From CAIYZT01 sp052387855 (GTDB lineage: Bacteria > Pseudomonadota > Alphaproteobacteria > Rhodobacterales > Rhodobacteraceae), in NCBI GenBank assembly GCA_052387855.1, contig JBQTIT010000025.1, positions 1 through 64,000 on the forward strand: a stretch of 64,000 nt of DNA, read 5' to 3'. Positions within the stretch are counted from its first letter, which is position 1. Every line of letters begins with the position of its first letter. This document shows positions 53,162-60,745 of the stretch, piece by piece. The notes beneath the pieces were generated by a model, which ran no database searches, was not told the DNA's origin, and saw nothing but the letters and a program-made list of their open reading frames with translations. The translations under genes and the position numbers were made by a program.

Positions 53162-53827
53162 ATGAACAGCCTTGCCATCCTCGCCGCCGCCCTTGCCGTT
53201 CTGGTGCTCTGGCTGGCCTGGACCACCCTGAACGCCGCCCGAGCCCGCCGCAGCGCCCGCGCCGCCTATTTCTCGGAGGTCTCGCGCCTTTTCGACCATG
53301 TGACCATGCGGATCGAGCCTTCGGGGCTGCCGCGCCTGACCGCCCGGCTGGGCCCGCATGCCTTTGACCTTCAGGCCGTGCAGGACAGCCTGACCTTTCG
53401 CAAGCTGCCCGCGCTTTGGGTCATGCTGACCCTGCCCGAGCCTCTGCCGGTCAAGGCCACGCTTGACATCATGGCCCGCCCCTCGGGGAACGAGCCGTTT
53501 TCGCATTTCGCCGGTCTGCCGCAGGCCCTGCCGCGCCCGGCCGCCCTGGCGGAGGGCTGCGCCCTGCGCAGCGACAATGCGGCGCTCTTGCCGGCCGAGG
53601 GCCTGCTGGCCCCGCATCTGGCGGTCTTTGCCGACCCCATGGTGAAAGAGTTGGTCCTCTCGCCCAAGGGCCTGCGGCTCGTGATTCTGGGCGAAGAGGC
53701 CGACCGCGGCCGCTTTCTGATCTTCCGCGAGGCGGAGATGGGCATGACCCCGCTGCCGGCGCAGCGCCTGACGCCGCTGATCGACACCCTTCTGGCCCTG
53801 CGCCAAACCCTGACCGAGGCCCCATGA
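53162..53827 (+). CDS. Hypothetical membrane-anchored protein
   Basis: The 221-residue product has one N-terminal membrane helix (about 3-24) and a soluble C-terminal domain with FDHVTMRIEPSGLPRLTARLG and RLVILGEEADRGRFLIF. I cannot assign a family. It is 52 bp after the permease on the same strand and overlaps the next gene by ATGA, so it belongs to the cassette or to a small operon of its own. Confidence 0.75.
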   Translation: MNSLAILAAALAVLVLWLAWTTLNAARARRSARAAYFSEVSRLFDHVTMRIEPSGLPRLTARLGPHAFDLQAVQDSLTFRKLPALWVMLTLPEPLPVKATLDIMARPSGNEPFSHFAGLPQALPRPAALAEGCALRSDNAALLPAEGLLAPHLAVFADPMVKELVLSPKGLRLVILGEEADRGRFLIFREAEMGMTPLPAQRLTPLIDTLLALRQTLTEAP

Positions 53828-54090
53828 CCAAGCCGCTGAATCCCTACCTTGTCCTTGCCGTCGCGACCGTGCTGCCGGGCATGGGCCAGGTGATGAACCG
53901 CCAGCCCCTGCGCGGGTTGATCTTTGTGTTCTTCGTCGTGCTTCTGGGGGCCTTTACCCTGAAGACCGCCGCGCCCGAGGTGTCGTTTGTCGGCAAGATC
54001 GCCGGGGGGCTGTTTGTCTGGGCCATGGCGATGATCGACGCCTACAAGACCGCCCGCATCCGGTTTGCCACCTGGCAGCACAGGGTGTGA
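53824..54090 (+). CDS. Small membrane protein (88 aa)
   Basis: Two or three hydrophobic segments surround PGMGQVMNRQPLRG, a pattern like the small TM2-type membrane proteins. The function is unknown. The ATG overlaps the stop of the previous gene. It is the last plus-strand gene before a perfect hairpin terminator. Confidence 0.75.
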   Translation: MTKPLNPYLVLAVATVLPGMGQVMNRQPLRGLIFVFFVVLLGAFTLKTAAPEVSFVGKIAGGLFVWAMAMIDAYKTARIRFATWQHRV

Positions 54091-54141
54091 ACCCGTTTCT
54101 TTTCTGATCCCCAGCCCTCGCAGGCTTGCTCGGGCGTTCGG

Positions 54142-54178
54142 CGGGAAAACAGTCCGCTGGACTGTTTTCTGATCCGCC
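54142..54178. terminator. Bidirectional hairpin terminator
   Basis: AAAACAGTCC (54146-54155) and GGACTGTTTT (54159-54168) form a 10-bp stem with loop GCT, inside a partial GCGG/CCGC clamp. It separates two convergent operons. Similar AAAACAGTCC hairpins recur in rhodobacterial genomes. Confidence 0.75.
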
Positions 54179-54844
54179 TCACCCCTGCGGATACGAGATT
54201 ACCGACAGGTAGCGCGCGGGCAGTTTGACCAGCACATCGGGCCCGTGCGGCGCGTCGGCGTCGAAAAACAGGCTGTCGCCGGGCTTGAGCGGATAGACCA
54301 GATCGCCGTGGCGATAGTCGACCTCGCCTTCGAGCATGTACAAAAGCTCCAGCCCCTCATGCTGAAAGGCGGGAAAGGTGTCGCTCTCGGTGGTCAGCGT
54401 GATGATGTAGGGCTCCACCACCACCCCCGAGGAATTCGAGCCGATGTGCCCCAGAAGATTGTACTGGTGCCCGGCCCGCGTGCCGCGACGCTCGATCTCG
54501 ATGTGATCGCCCGCCTTGACGTGATGCGCCTCGCGCCGCTCTTCGTAACTCTTGAAGAATGAGGTGACAGGCACCGAAAAGGCATGGCTCAGCACCTGCA
54601 ACGTGGTCAGCGAGGGCGAGGTGTTGCCGTTCTCGATCTTGGACAGCATGCCGATCGACAGGCCGGTGATCTGTGCCAGATCGGCCACGGTCATGCCCTG
54701 CTGGCGGCGAAAGTTGCGCACCTCGCGGCCGATGGCGGCCTCAAGGTTCCGCTCGGCGATGTCGCGCAGGCGGTGCGGGTCCTGATCAAAGGCCGGCTTG
54801 CCCCGCGGAAGGCTGGGATGATCGCCCGCAAGAGGTTCCGACAC
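54179..54844 (-). CDS. XRE-family regulator with cupin sensor domain
   Basis: The 221-residue regulator has an N-terminal helix-turn-helix (about 36-95, GREVRNFRRQQGMTVADLAQITGLSIGMLSKIENG, the XRE pattern) and a C-terminal cupin (about 140-215, with FQHEGLELLYMLEGEVDYRHGD and HGPDVL). Cupin-XRE repressors often sense small metabolites of amine or amino-acid use. The GTG start follows GGAGGAG. A palindromic site lies 30-45 bp upstream, and a matching site in the DUF1989-GcvT/EamA divergent region suggests it controls both. Confidence 0.9.
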   Translation of the reverse strand: MSEPLAGDHPSLPRGKPAFDQDPHRLRDIAERNLEAAIGREVRNFRRQQGMTVADLAQITGLSIGMLSKIENGNTSPSLTTLQVLSHAFSVPVTSFFKSYEERREAHHVKAGDHIEIERRGTRAGHQYNLLGHIGSNSSGVVVEPYIITLTTESDTFPAFQHEGLELLYMLEGEVDYRHGDLVYPLKPGDSLFFDADAPHGPDVLVKLPARYLSVISYPQG

Positions 54845-54873
54845 GCCGCCACTCCTCCAAAAAGCCCCTTAAT

Positions 54874-54889
54874 TTTCACTACAGGGAAA
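54874..54889. promoter_or_regulatory. Imperfect palindrome TTTCACT-AC-AGGGAAA
   Basis: The two halves match the reverse complement at six of seven positions. It lies 30 bp before the XRE-cupin GTG, in the gap after the truncated haemoglobin gene, the usual place for autoregulation. A related site occurs at 57717-57732. Confidence 0.55.
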
Positions 54890-54919
54890 CATGCGAGAAA
54901 TCAAGGGCGTCGCCCGGCG

Positions 54920-55303
54920 TCAGGGCCGGTTCACCAGCATCCGCGCGGCGCGGGAAAAGGCCTGCATGATCTGCGCCTTCATCGGCGGCTCCACCGCGCA
55001 GTCGGTCAGGGCGATGTCCATCACCGCCAGCCAGTCCTCGGCGTCCTGCGGGCGGATCGGCACATGGGCATGGATCTCGCGCAGGTTCATGTGGCCGTGG
55101 CGTTCGTGGTAATAGCGCCGGCCGCCGAAAAAGCCGCAGAGAAACTCGAACTGCGCCGGGCGGACATGGGACAGCCCGTGACCCGAAAGGTGCATGTCCA
55201 TGATCTGCCGGCCCTGGGGCAGGCTTTCGATCAGGTCGTAGAAGTGATCGACGATCCCCTGCACCGCCGCCTCGCCGCCGATCCTGTCGATCATCGGCTC
55301 CAT
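54920..55303 (-). CDS. Group II truncated haemoglobin
   Basis: The 127-residue protein has the truncated-globin pattern: DRIGGEAAVQGIVDHFYDLI at the start, FFGGRRYYHERHGHMNLREIHAHV near 65-88 with the proximal His in LREIHAHV, and an E-helix ending in PAQFEFLC. Group II globins bind oxygen or nitric oxide. It is 3 bp after the DUF1989-GcvT gene, so the two are co-translated. A role in oxygen supply to a demethylase, or protection from NO, is speculative. Confidence 0.88.
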   Translation of the reverse strand: MEPMIDRIGGEAAVQGIVDHFYDLIESLPQGRQIMDMHLSGHGLSHVRPAQFEFLCGFFGGRRYYHERHGHMNLREIHAHVPIRPQDAEDWLAVMDIALTDCAVEPPMKAQIMQAFSRAARMLVNRP

Positions 55304-55306
55304 CGC

Positions 55307-57685
55307 TCAGCTCTGCGGACGGGTTTTCTTGGGGTCGTAATGCGAAAGCGGCACGATCACGGCCGGCAGGCGTTTCTGCTGGCCGTCCAGCTTGCCCACC
55401 TCCAGCGCGGTGCCCACCTCGGCGTGGGCGACATCGACCCGGGCCAGCGCGATGTTCTGGCCCAGGATCGGCGAACGGGTGGACGAGGTGACAACCCCCA
55501 CCTGCGCGCGGCCCATGTGCAGCGTGTCGCCATGGCCGACATCGGTGGCCGCGTCGATCACAAGGCCGACGAAGCGGTGGCTCGGGTGCTCCTTGCGCCG
55601 GATCAGCGCCTCGCGGCCGATGAAATCGTCGGGCTTGGATTTCAGCGGCACGGTAAAGCCGATGCCGGCCTCGAACGGGTCGGTCTGGTCGGAAAAGTCG
55701 TAGCCGGCAAAGATCAGCCCGGCCTCGATGCGCACCATGTCCAGCGCGCCAAGGCCCATCGGGCGCAGGCCGTGCCCCTCGCCATGCGTCCAGACCGCAT
55801 CATAGACCGCCGCCCCGTCCTTTGGGTGGCAGAAGATCTCATACCCCAACTCACCCGTGTAGCCGGTGCGCGAGACCACGACCGGCGCGCCCGATGGCCC
55901 GCCGATCCGCCCCACGGTAAACCGGAACCAGCCCAGCTCGTCGATGGTGGGCTGATGCGGCGCGGTCCAGACCATGGCGCGCAGGATGTCCCGAGACTTT
56001 GGCCCCTGCACCGCCAGATTGTGCAACTGGTCGGTGCTGCCGCGCACCATCACGTTCAGGCCCAGCTTTTCGGCCTGCGTCCGGATCCATTCGCCGCCGA
56101 AATCATCGCCGCCGATCCAGCGGAAGTTGTCACGGCCGAGCCGGAACAGGGTGCCGTCGTCGATCATGCCGCCATGGTCATAGCACATGGCCGAATAGAC
56201 CACCTGCCCCTGGCTGAGCTTTTTCACATCCCGCGTCAGGACATACTGCATCAGCGCCTCGGCGTCCGGGCCGGTCACCTCAACCTTGCGCAGCGGCGAG
56301 AGGTCCAGCACCACGGCAGCCTGCCGGCAGGCCCAGTATTCCTCGATCGTGCCGCTACCGGAATAGGCCTGCGGCAGCCAATAGCCCTTGTATTCCACAA
56401 GGTTGCGGGTCCGCTCGGCGATGCGGCCATGAAAGGCGGTTTCCTTGGTCATCTTCGGCTCCGAGACGGGCGTGGGGCGATAGGCGATGGAACGCGAGAA
56501 GGTTTCGGCGCCGGAATAGGTGCGCACGTGGATGTCGGACAGATACCAGCCGTTGGCGGGCGAGGTGTCGTCCGGGCAGGCCGAGTTCACGCAGACCAGA
56601 TCGGTCAGGGCGCGGAACAGCACATAATCGCCGGGGCGCGACCAGGGCTCGTCGCTGATCAGAACGCCGTGCGCGTCGATGGCGGTGTTGAAAAACAGGT
56701 TCACCGCCATCCAGCCCGGGCGCGGATCGACCCCGTGCCGCGCCAGCGCGCCGTTGAAATTGTCCGAGCAGTTGACATGGCCGGGATAGCCGATGTCGTC
56801 GTAGTATTTCGACGCGCAGGCCATGGCAAAGGCATCGTGCCGTCCGACCGTGTCCTGCACCACCTCGACCAGCGGCAGCCAGTCCTGATCGTAGTATTTC
56901 GCGTGCAGGCCGGGCATCGAATAGGCGTGGCCCATCAGGGTGCGGCTGGTGGTCACGTCCAGCGCGTGCTGGATGCCCCGGTCCAGCTTGCGCGCGTCGA
57001 AGCACTGAAAATCGGTGCACTGGCGGCCGTCGACGTCGAGGATCTGGATATAGTCGCCGGCCTTGACGAAATAGCTTTCGGCGGTGGCGGATTTCACCCG
57101 CAGGTCAAGCACCGGGTCGGCCAGCGGATCGGGCAGGTCGAATTTGCCGACCGCGCGCGGGTTGGCCCGGGTGATTTCCACGGTGATCGGGCTTGACGTG
57201 TCCTGGCCCCAGGGGTCCATCGGCAGGCCGGGGGCCGCGACGATCAGCCAGCCGTTGTCGGTGGCGGTAAAGCTGTGGGCGCTGCGGGCGGGTGTGCCCG
57301 CGCCAAACAGGCGCAGGGCGCCGGCGCGGGACAGATCGATGCCGCGCCGCGTCAGGCCGGCGCGCAGACGGGCAAGGCCCGGGCCCGCCGCATCGCCCAG
57401 GGCCAGCATCGCCTTCAGCCCGCCGGCGTCCGAATTCGCCACCTCGCCCAGCAGCGCCGCATCGATGCGCCCGTCCGTTCGGGCCGCGACCAGTTCGGCC
57501 GGCTGGCCGCCCTCGTCGTTGATGACAGAGATGCGGTCGCCCTGGCCCAGTTGCAAAAGCCACGCACCGCCGCCCGGAATCGTCTGCCGCTCGCGTCCGC
57601 GATGGCCGCCCAGATCGCGCGGTGTCAGGATGCGGCTGGGCCGGGGGGGCCCCGGAATGACGCTGGGATAGGGCAGATCAAGCAT
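55307..57685 (-). CDS. DUF1989-GcvT fusion protein
   Basis: This 792-residue protein joins two unrelated parts. Residues 1-385 hold one degenerate DUF1989-like half (IPGGGAWLLQLGQGDRISVI, about 36-55) and a full DUF1989 domain (195-385: DVDGRQCTDFQ, GRHDAF near 281, HVNCSDNF at 303 and CPDD at 370, whose His/Cys residues should bind metal). From about 410 it is a GcvT-type folate-binding protein (VEVTGPDAEALMQYVLTR, SRTGYTGELGYEIF near 640). DUF1989 includes carboxyguanidine deiminase subunits; GcvT proteins move C1 groups to tetrahydrofolate. The joint substrate is unknown, and it precedes the globin in one operon. Confidence 0.85.
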   Translation of the reverse strand: MLDLPYPSVIPGPPRPSRILTPRDLGGHRGRERQTIPGGGAWLLQLGQGDRISVINDEGGQPAELVAARTDGRIDAALLGEVANSDAGGLKAMLALGDAAGPGLARLRAGLTRRGIDLSRAGALRLFGAGTPARSAHSFTATDNGWLIVAAPGLPMDPWGQDTSSPITVEITRANPRAVGKFDLPDPLADPVLDLRVKSATAESYFVKAGDYIQILDVDGRQCTDFQCFDARKLDRGIQHALDVTTSRTLMGHAYSMPGLHAKYYDQDWLPLVEVVQDTVGRHDAFAMACASKYYDDIGYPGHVNCSDNFNGALARHGVDPRPGWMAVNLFFNTAIDAHGVLISDEPWSRPGDYVLFRALTDLVCVNSACPDDTSPANGWYLSDIHVRTYSGAETFSRSIAYRPTPVSEPKMTKETAFHGRIAERTRNLVEYKGYWLPQAYSGSGTIEEYWACRQAAVVLDLSPLRKVEVTGPDAEALMQYVLTRDVKKLSQGQVVYSAMCYDHGGMIDDGTLFRLGRDNFRWIGGDDFGGEWIRTQAEKLGLNVMVRGSTDQLHNLAVQGPKSRDILRAMVWTAPHQPTIDELGWFRFTVGRIGGPSGAPVVVSRTGYTGELGYEIFCHPKDGAAVYDAVWTHGEGHGLRPMGLGALDMVRIEAGLIFAGYDFSDQTDPFEAGIGFTVPLKSKPDDFIGREALIRRKEHPSHRFVGLVIDAATDVGHGDTLHMGRAQVGVVTSSTRSPILGQNIALARVDVAHAEVGTALEVGKLDGQQKRLPAVIVPLSHYDPKKTRPQS

Positions 57686-57716
57686 GGCAGGTCTTTACCT
57701 TTGGCCGAATCCAGAG

Positions 57717-57732
57717 TTTCACTTCGGTTAAA
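57717..57732. promoter_or_regulatory. Operator-like site TTTCACT-TC-GGTTAAA
   Basis: Twelve of 16 positions equal the XRE-cupin upstream site at 54874-54889, and the halves match as an inverted repeat at five of seven positions. It lies 32 bp before the DUF1989-GcvT start and 70 bp before EamA, so it could control both divergent genes. Confidence 0.45.
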
Positions 57733-57766
57733 CTTCTTCATCCACAAGAATAGCTTTGGAGAAACC

Positions 57767-57814
57767 ATGGCACAAGCGCCGAAACGCGGAAAGGCCGGAA
57801 TATGCTGGCGCTAG
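57767..57814 (+). CDS. Possible 15-aa leader peptide overlapping the EamA start
   Basis: ATG 57767 encodes MAQAPKRGKAGICWR and stops at 57814, 13 bases into the EamA reading frame in another phase. It has a better Shine-Dalgarno (TTTGGAGAAACC) than the EamA ATG. This could couple or limit EamA translation; alternatively it is chance. Confidence 0.35.
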   Translation: MAQAPKRGKAGICWR

Positions 57815-58650
57815 GCCTGGGGCTGCTCGCGGCGCTGGTCTGGGCGGTGCATGACCTTTTGGCGCGCAAGCTGTCGCAGGGCGCGGCGCTGGTGCCGATG
57901 GTGCTGGTGGTGCTGGGGTCCGGCGTGGCGGCGCTGCTGGCTCCGGCGGCGGCCCTTGGCGACTGGTCGGCGCTGACGGTCGCAGGGGCGGGGCTGGCGA
58001 CGGCCGGGGGCGCCTGTTTTGCCGTGGCGATCGGGGCGCTTTACCGCGCCTTCAGCCTGGCGCCGGCGCGCATCGTCTCGCCCATCATCGGGGCCTATCC
58101 GGTGCTGTCGCTGGTTCTTGCCGTGGCGCAGGGGCGGGCGGTGACAGTCTGGGACTGGATCGCGGTGGCGGCCGTGGTGAGCGGAATCGCCATCGTGACG
58201 CTGAGCGGCGAGCCGGACAGCCAGGCGCCCTCGCCCCTGCCGGCGATGGGCTGGTCGCTGCTCAGCGCCTGCGCCTTTGCCGGGACCTTTGCCCTGGGGC
58301 AAGAAGCGGCGCGGCAAGGGTCCGAGATGCCCACGATCCTGATCACGCGCGTCGCGGCGACCGCGCTGTTTCTGGCGTTGTTTCTGGCGCGCGGGCCGCG
58401 TCTGGCGGCGCTGCGCGGCAATCTGTGGGTGCTGGCCGCCATGGGCGCCTTTGACGCGCTGGCGCTGGGGCTGGTGACCGCCTCCGGCAGTCTGCCAAGG
58501 GCCGAATATGCCACGGTCGCCTCGTCGCTCTTTGGTGTGGGGACGATCCTGCTGGCCGCCCATTTCCTGCGCGAGCGTCTGCGGGCCCATCAGTGGCTGG
58601 GGGTGGTGGTGGTCTTTACCGGCATCGGCATCCTGTCGGCGCAGGGCTGA
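57802..58650 (+). CDS. EamA/DMT family transporter
   Basis: The 282-residue protein has ten membrane helices in two EamA repeats, with the end-of-repeat motifs VSPIIGAYPVLSLVLAV near 92 and TVASSLFGVGTILLAAHFLRERL near 237. Members export amino acids, amines or metabolites. The ATG at 57802 has GGAAAGGCCGG upstream. It is divergent from the DUF1989-GcvT gene and its stop directly abuts that of the GlxA-type regulator. Confidence 0.9.
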   Translation: MLALGLGLLAALVWAVHDLLARKLSQGAALVPMVLVVLGSGVAALLAPAAALGDWSALTVAGAGLATAGGACFAVAIGALYRAFSLAPARIVSPIIGAYPVLSLVLAVAQGRAVTVWDWIAVAAVVSGIAIVTLSGEPDSQAPSPLPAMGWSLLSACAFAGTFALGQEAARQGSEMPTILITRVAATALFLALFLARGPRLAALRGNLWVLAAMGAFDALALGLVTASGSLPRAEYATVASSLFGVGTILLAAHFLRERLRAHQWLGVVVVFTGIGILSAQG

Positions 58651-59652
58651 CTATTCCGCCGCCAGTGCGCCGCTCAGCCCGCGCAGGCCGGCCGAGAGCC
58701 GCCGTTCGGCCTGGGGGGTGACGCCAAACAGTTCGGCATAGTGCCGCGCCATCGGCGAGGGCCGCGGATAGCCGACCGCGGCGGCGATGTCGGCAAGGCT
58801 GTCGGCCGAGTAAAGCACACGCTGGCGCGCCTTGGTCAGGCGCAAGAGGCGATAGTAGCGCAAGGGGCTCTGCCCGGTCTCGCGCTTGAAAAGCCGCTCG
58901 AAGTGGCGTTCGGACATGGAAACGGCGGCGGCGACATCGGGGATGCGCAGCGGGTCCTCGATATGCGCCTCGAACAGCGCGATGGCCTGCCGGATCGCGG
59001 CGGGCAGCGCGTCAGAGGTGCCGGTGCCCCGCGCCACGGGCACCTTTTGCCGTGCGTCCTCGTCGCGGACAAAGGGGTGCTGGAACCAGCAGGCGACCTC
59101 GGTCATGCAGTGGCGGCCAAGCCGTTCCTCGATCAGGCGCAGCATCAGATCGAACACCGCCCCGGCGCCCGAGGCGGTGGTGCGCCTCCCCTCGCGCAGG
59201 ATCACCGCCTGCGAGGCGACGACTTTCGGAAACTCGGCGCGAAAGGCCGCCTCATAACACCAGTGAACCGAGCAGCCGTGCCCCTCCATCACGCCGGCGC
59301 GGGAAAGGGGAAAGATCCCGCCGGAAAAGGCGCCCAGCGTGACGCCGGTGCGCTCCAGCCAGCGCAGGCGGGCCGGGCTGCGGCGCGGGTCGGTGAACTG
59401 GCCGGTGGGCGGGGAGAGCAGAAAGATCTGATCCAGCTCGCCGCAGTCGGCCAGCGTCGCGTCAGGCTCGAACCGCACCTCGGCGGACGAGCGCACCGGC
59501 TCGGCGGTTTCGGCCAGCAGGACCCATTCAAAGTGGCGGGCGCCGACGATCTCGTTCGCCGCGCGCAGCGGCTCGATGGCCGAGGTCAGGCAGGCCATCG
59601 GAAAGCCGGGGAACATCAGGAACCCAAGGCGCAGCGGTGCGTCCCTGTTCAT
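58651..59652 (-). CDS. GlxA family AraC-type transcriptional regulator
   Basis: The 333-residue protein has a DJ-1/PfpI-like sensor domain (FLMFPGFPMACLTSAIEPLRAANEI, GAFSGGIFPLSRAGVMEG near 143) and a C-terminal AraC helix-turn-helix pair (VAAAVSMSERHFERLFKRETG near 258, YPRPSPMARHYAELFGV). Family members such as GbdR and CdhR regulate betaine, carnitine and related methylated-amine use. The ATG at 59652 follows AAAGGGGG. It lies 13 bp after the DUF3445 gene and probably controls the demethylase operon. Confidence 0.92.
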   Translation of the reverse strand: MNRDAPLRLGFLMFPGFPMACLTSAIEPLRAANEIVGARHFEWVLLAETAEPVRSSAEVRFEPDATLADCGELDQIFLLSPPTGQFTDPRRSPARLRWLERTGVTLGAFSGGIFPLSRAGVMEGHGCSVHWCYEAAFRAEFPKVVASQAVILREGRRTTASGAGAVFDLMLRLIEERLGRHCMTEVACWFQHPFVRDEDARQKVPVARGTGTSDALPAAIRQAIALFEAHIEDPLRIPDVAAAVSMSERHFERLFKRETGQSPLRYYRLLRLTKARQRVLYSADSLADIAAAVGYPRPSPMARHYAELFGVTPQAERRLSAGLRGLSGALAAE

Positions 59653-59665
59653 CGCAATCCCCCTT

Positions 59666-60736
59666 TCAGTCGTCAGGCCACCATCCGGGCGAGGTGGGCG
59701 CGCCGTCATCATACGCGGCCAGCCACTGCACCATTGCGTCGCGGTTGCGCAGGAAACCCTTGTAGGCGGCCAGATCGGGGTGCAGATCGCGCACCACGCG
59801 GTGCAGGCGCCGGCCCCATTTCGGCACGGTGACCAGTTCCTCGAACTTGCCCAGATAGCAGCGGATCGAAAACGCGATGGCGTTCGAGCGCGGCAGCCGG
59901 AAAAGCGCCTGCAATTCCACCCGCAGGTGCTGCTTGTGGCCCAGGTTGTCCTGCGTCAGCGAGGTCTTGGTCGGCCCCCATTTGGGATAGGTCTCGGGCG
60001 CGGTGTCCAGAAGCGGATTGACCGTCATCGTCCAGTTGAACCGGCGTACCGGCGCGCCATGCTGCAGCTTGAGCAGGAATTTCAGCGCGCGGTCGAAAAC
60101 GCCCATTTCATGCGCCAGCGGCACCGGCGCGTGCCACTCCATGAAGCTCATCCCGATGTCGAAGTCGAGCGACCAGTCCGCCTGCGACGTGACCATCCCG
60201 GCATCCATCCACAGATCGTTGTCGCGCTCGTCCTGCAGGCTGAAATCGCCCTGGGTCTGGCGGGTGATGTATTCAAACGGGCCATAGGGCAGGGTCGATT
60301 CGTCCAGAAAGGTGAACCTGTGGTCGATCCCCAGCGGCCGGTTGACCCAGTGCCAGTTGTTGCCGTCCTTTGTCAGCGAGAACCACTGCGGGTAGTCGCG
60401 CGCCTTGGACTCCATGATCAGTTCCAGAAGGTCCCAGCCGGCCAGCGTCATGTGCGGCAGCGACTGGCAGCGCAGAGGATCGTCCGACAGCACCTTGGCG
60501 CGGTCGATCATCTCGGCGACGTAATGCTCGTCCACGTCAAAGGCGTTCTCAAACACCGAACCCTTTCGCCCCGGCACATGCGGCTCCATGTTGACCGAAT
60601 ACATGTATTCGTCACGGTCAAAGGGAAAGGGAAAGCGCCGAATGCCTTCGGGCGAATTGCGGTAGGTGAAATCGTCGCGAAAGGTCTCGTCGCGGAAAAA
60701 CTCGCCAAAGGCACCCGGTTTGAAATCAAGGCTCAT
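59666..60736 (-). CDS. Haem-dependent oxidative N-demethylase (DUF3445), dimethylamine monooxygenase subunit
   Basis: The 356-residue protein belongs to DUF3445, the haem-binding subunit of dimethylamine monooxygenase (HODM). Visible family blocks are RRFPFPFDRDEYMYSVN near 33, WSLTFD-type segments (DWSLDFDIGMSFMEWHAPVP near 185), NPLLDTAPETYP and NAIAFSIRCYLG near 292. The enzyme oxidises dimethylamine to methylamine and formaldehyde, with electrons from the reductase encoded next to it. It is the fourth gene of the minus-strand operon GcvT - DmmA - reductase - DUF3445. Subunit letters differ between reports, so no symbol is given. Confidence 0.88.
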   Translation of the reverse strand: MSLDFKPGAFGEFFRDETFRDDFTYRNSPEGIRRFPFPFDRDEYMYSVNMEPHVPGRKGSVFENAFDVDEHYVAEMIDRAKVLSDDPLRCQSLPHMTLAGWDLLELIMESKARDYPQWFSLTKDGNNWHWVNRPLGIDHRFTFLDESTLPYGPFEYITRQTQGDFSLQDERDNDLWMDAGMVTSQADWSLDFDIGMSFMEWHAPVPLAHEMGVFDRALKFLLKLQHGAPVRRFNWTMTVNPLLDTAPETYPKWGPTKTSLTQDNLGHKQHLRVELQALFRLPRSNAIAFSIRCYLGKFEELVTVPKWGRRLHRVVRDLHPDLAAYKGFLRNRDAMVQWLAAYDDGAPTSPGWWPDD

Positions 60737-60745
60737 CAGAGGCTC

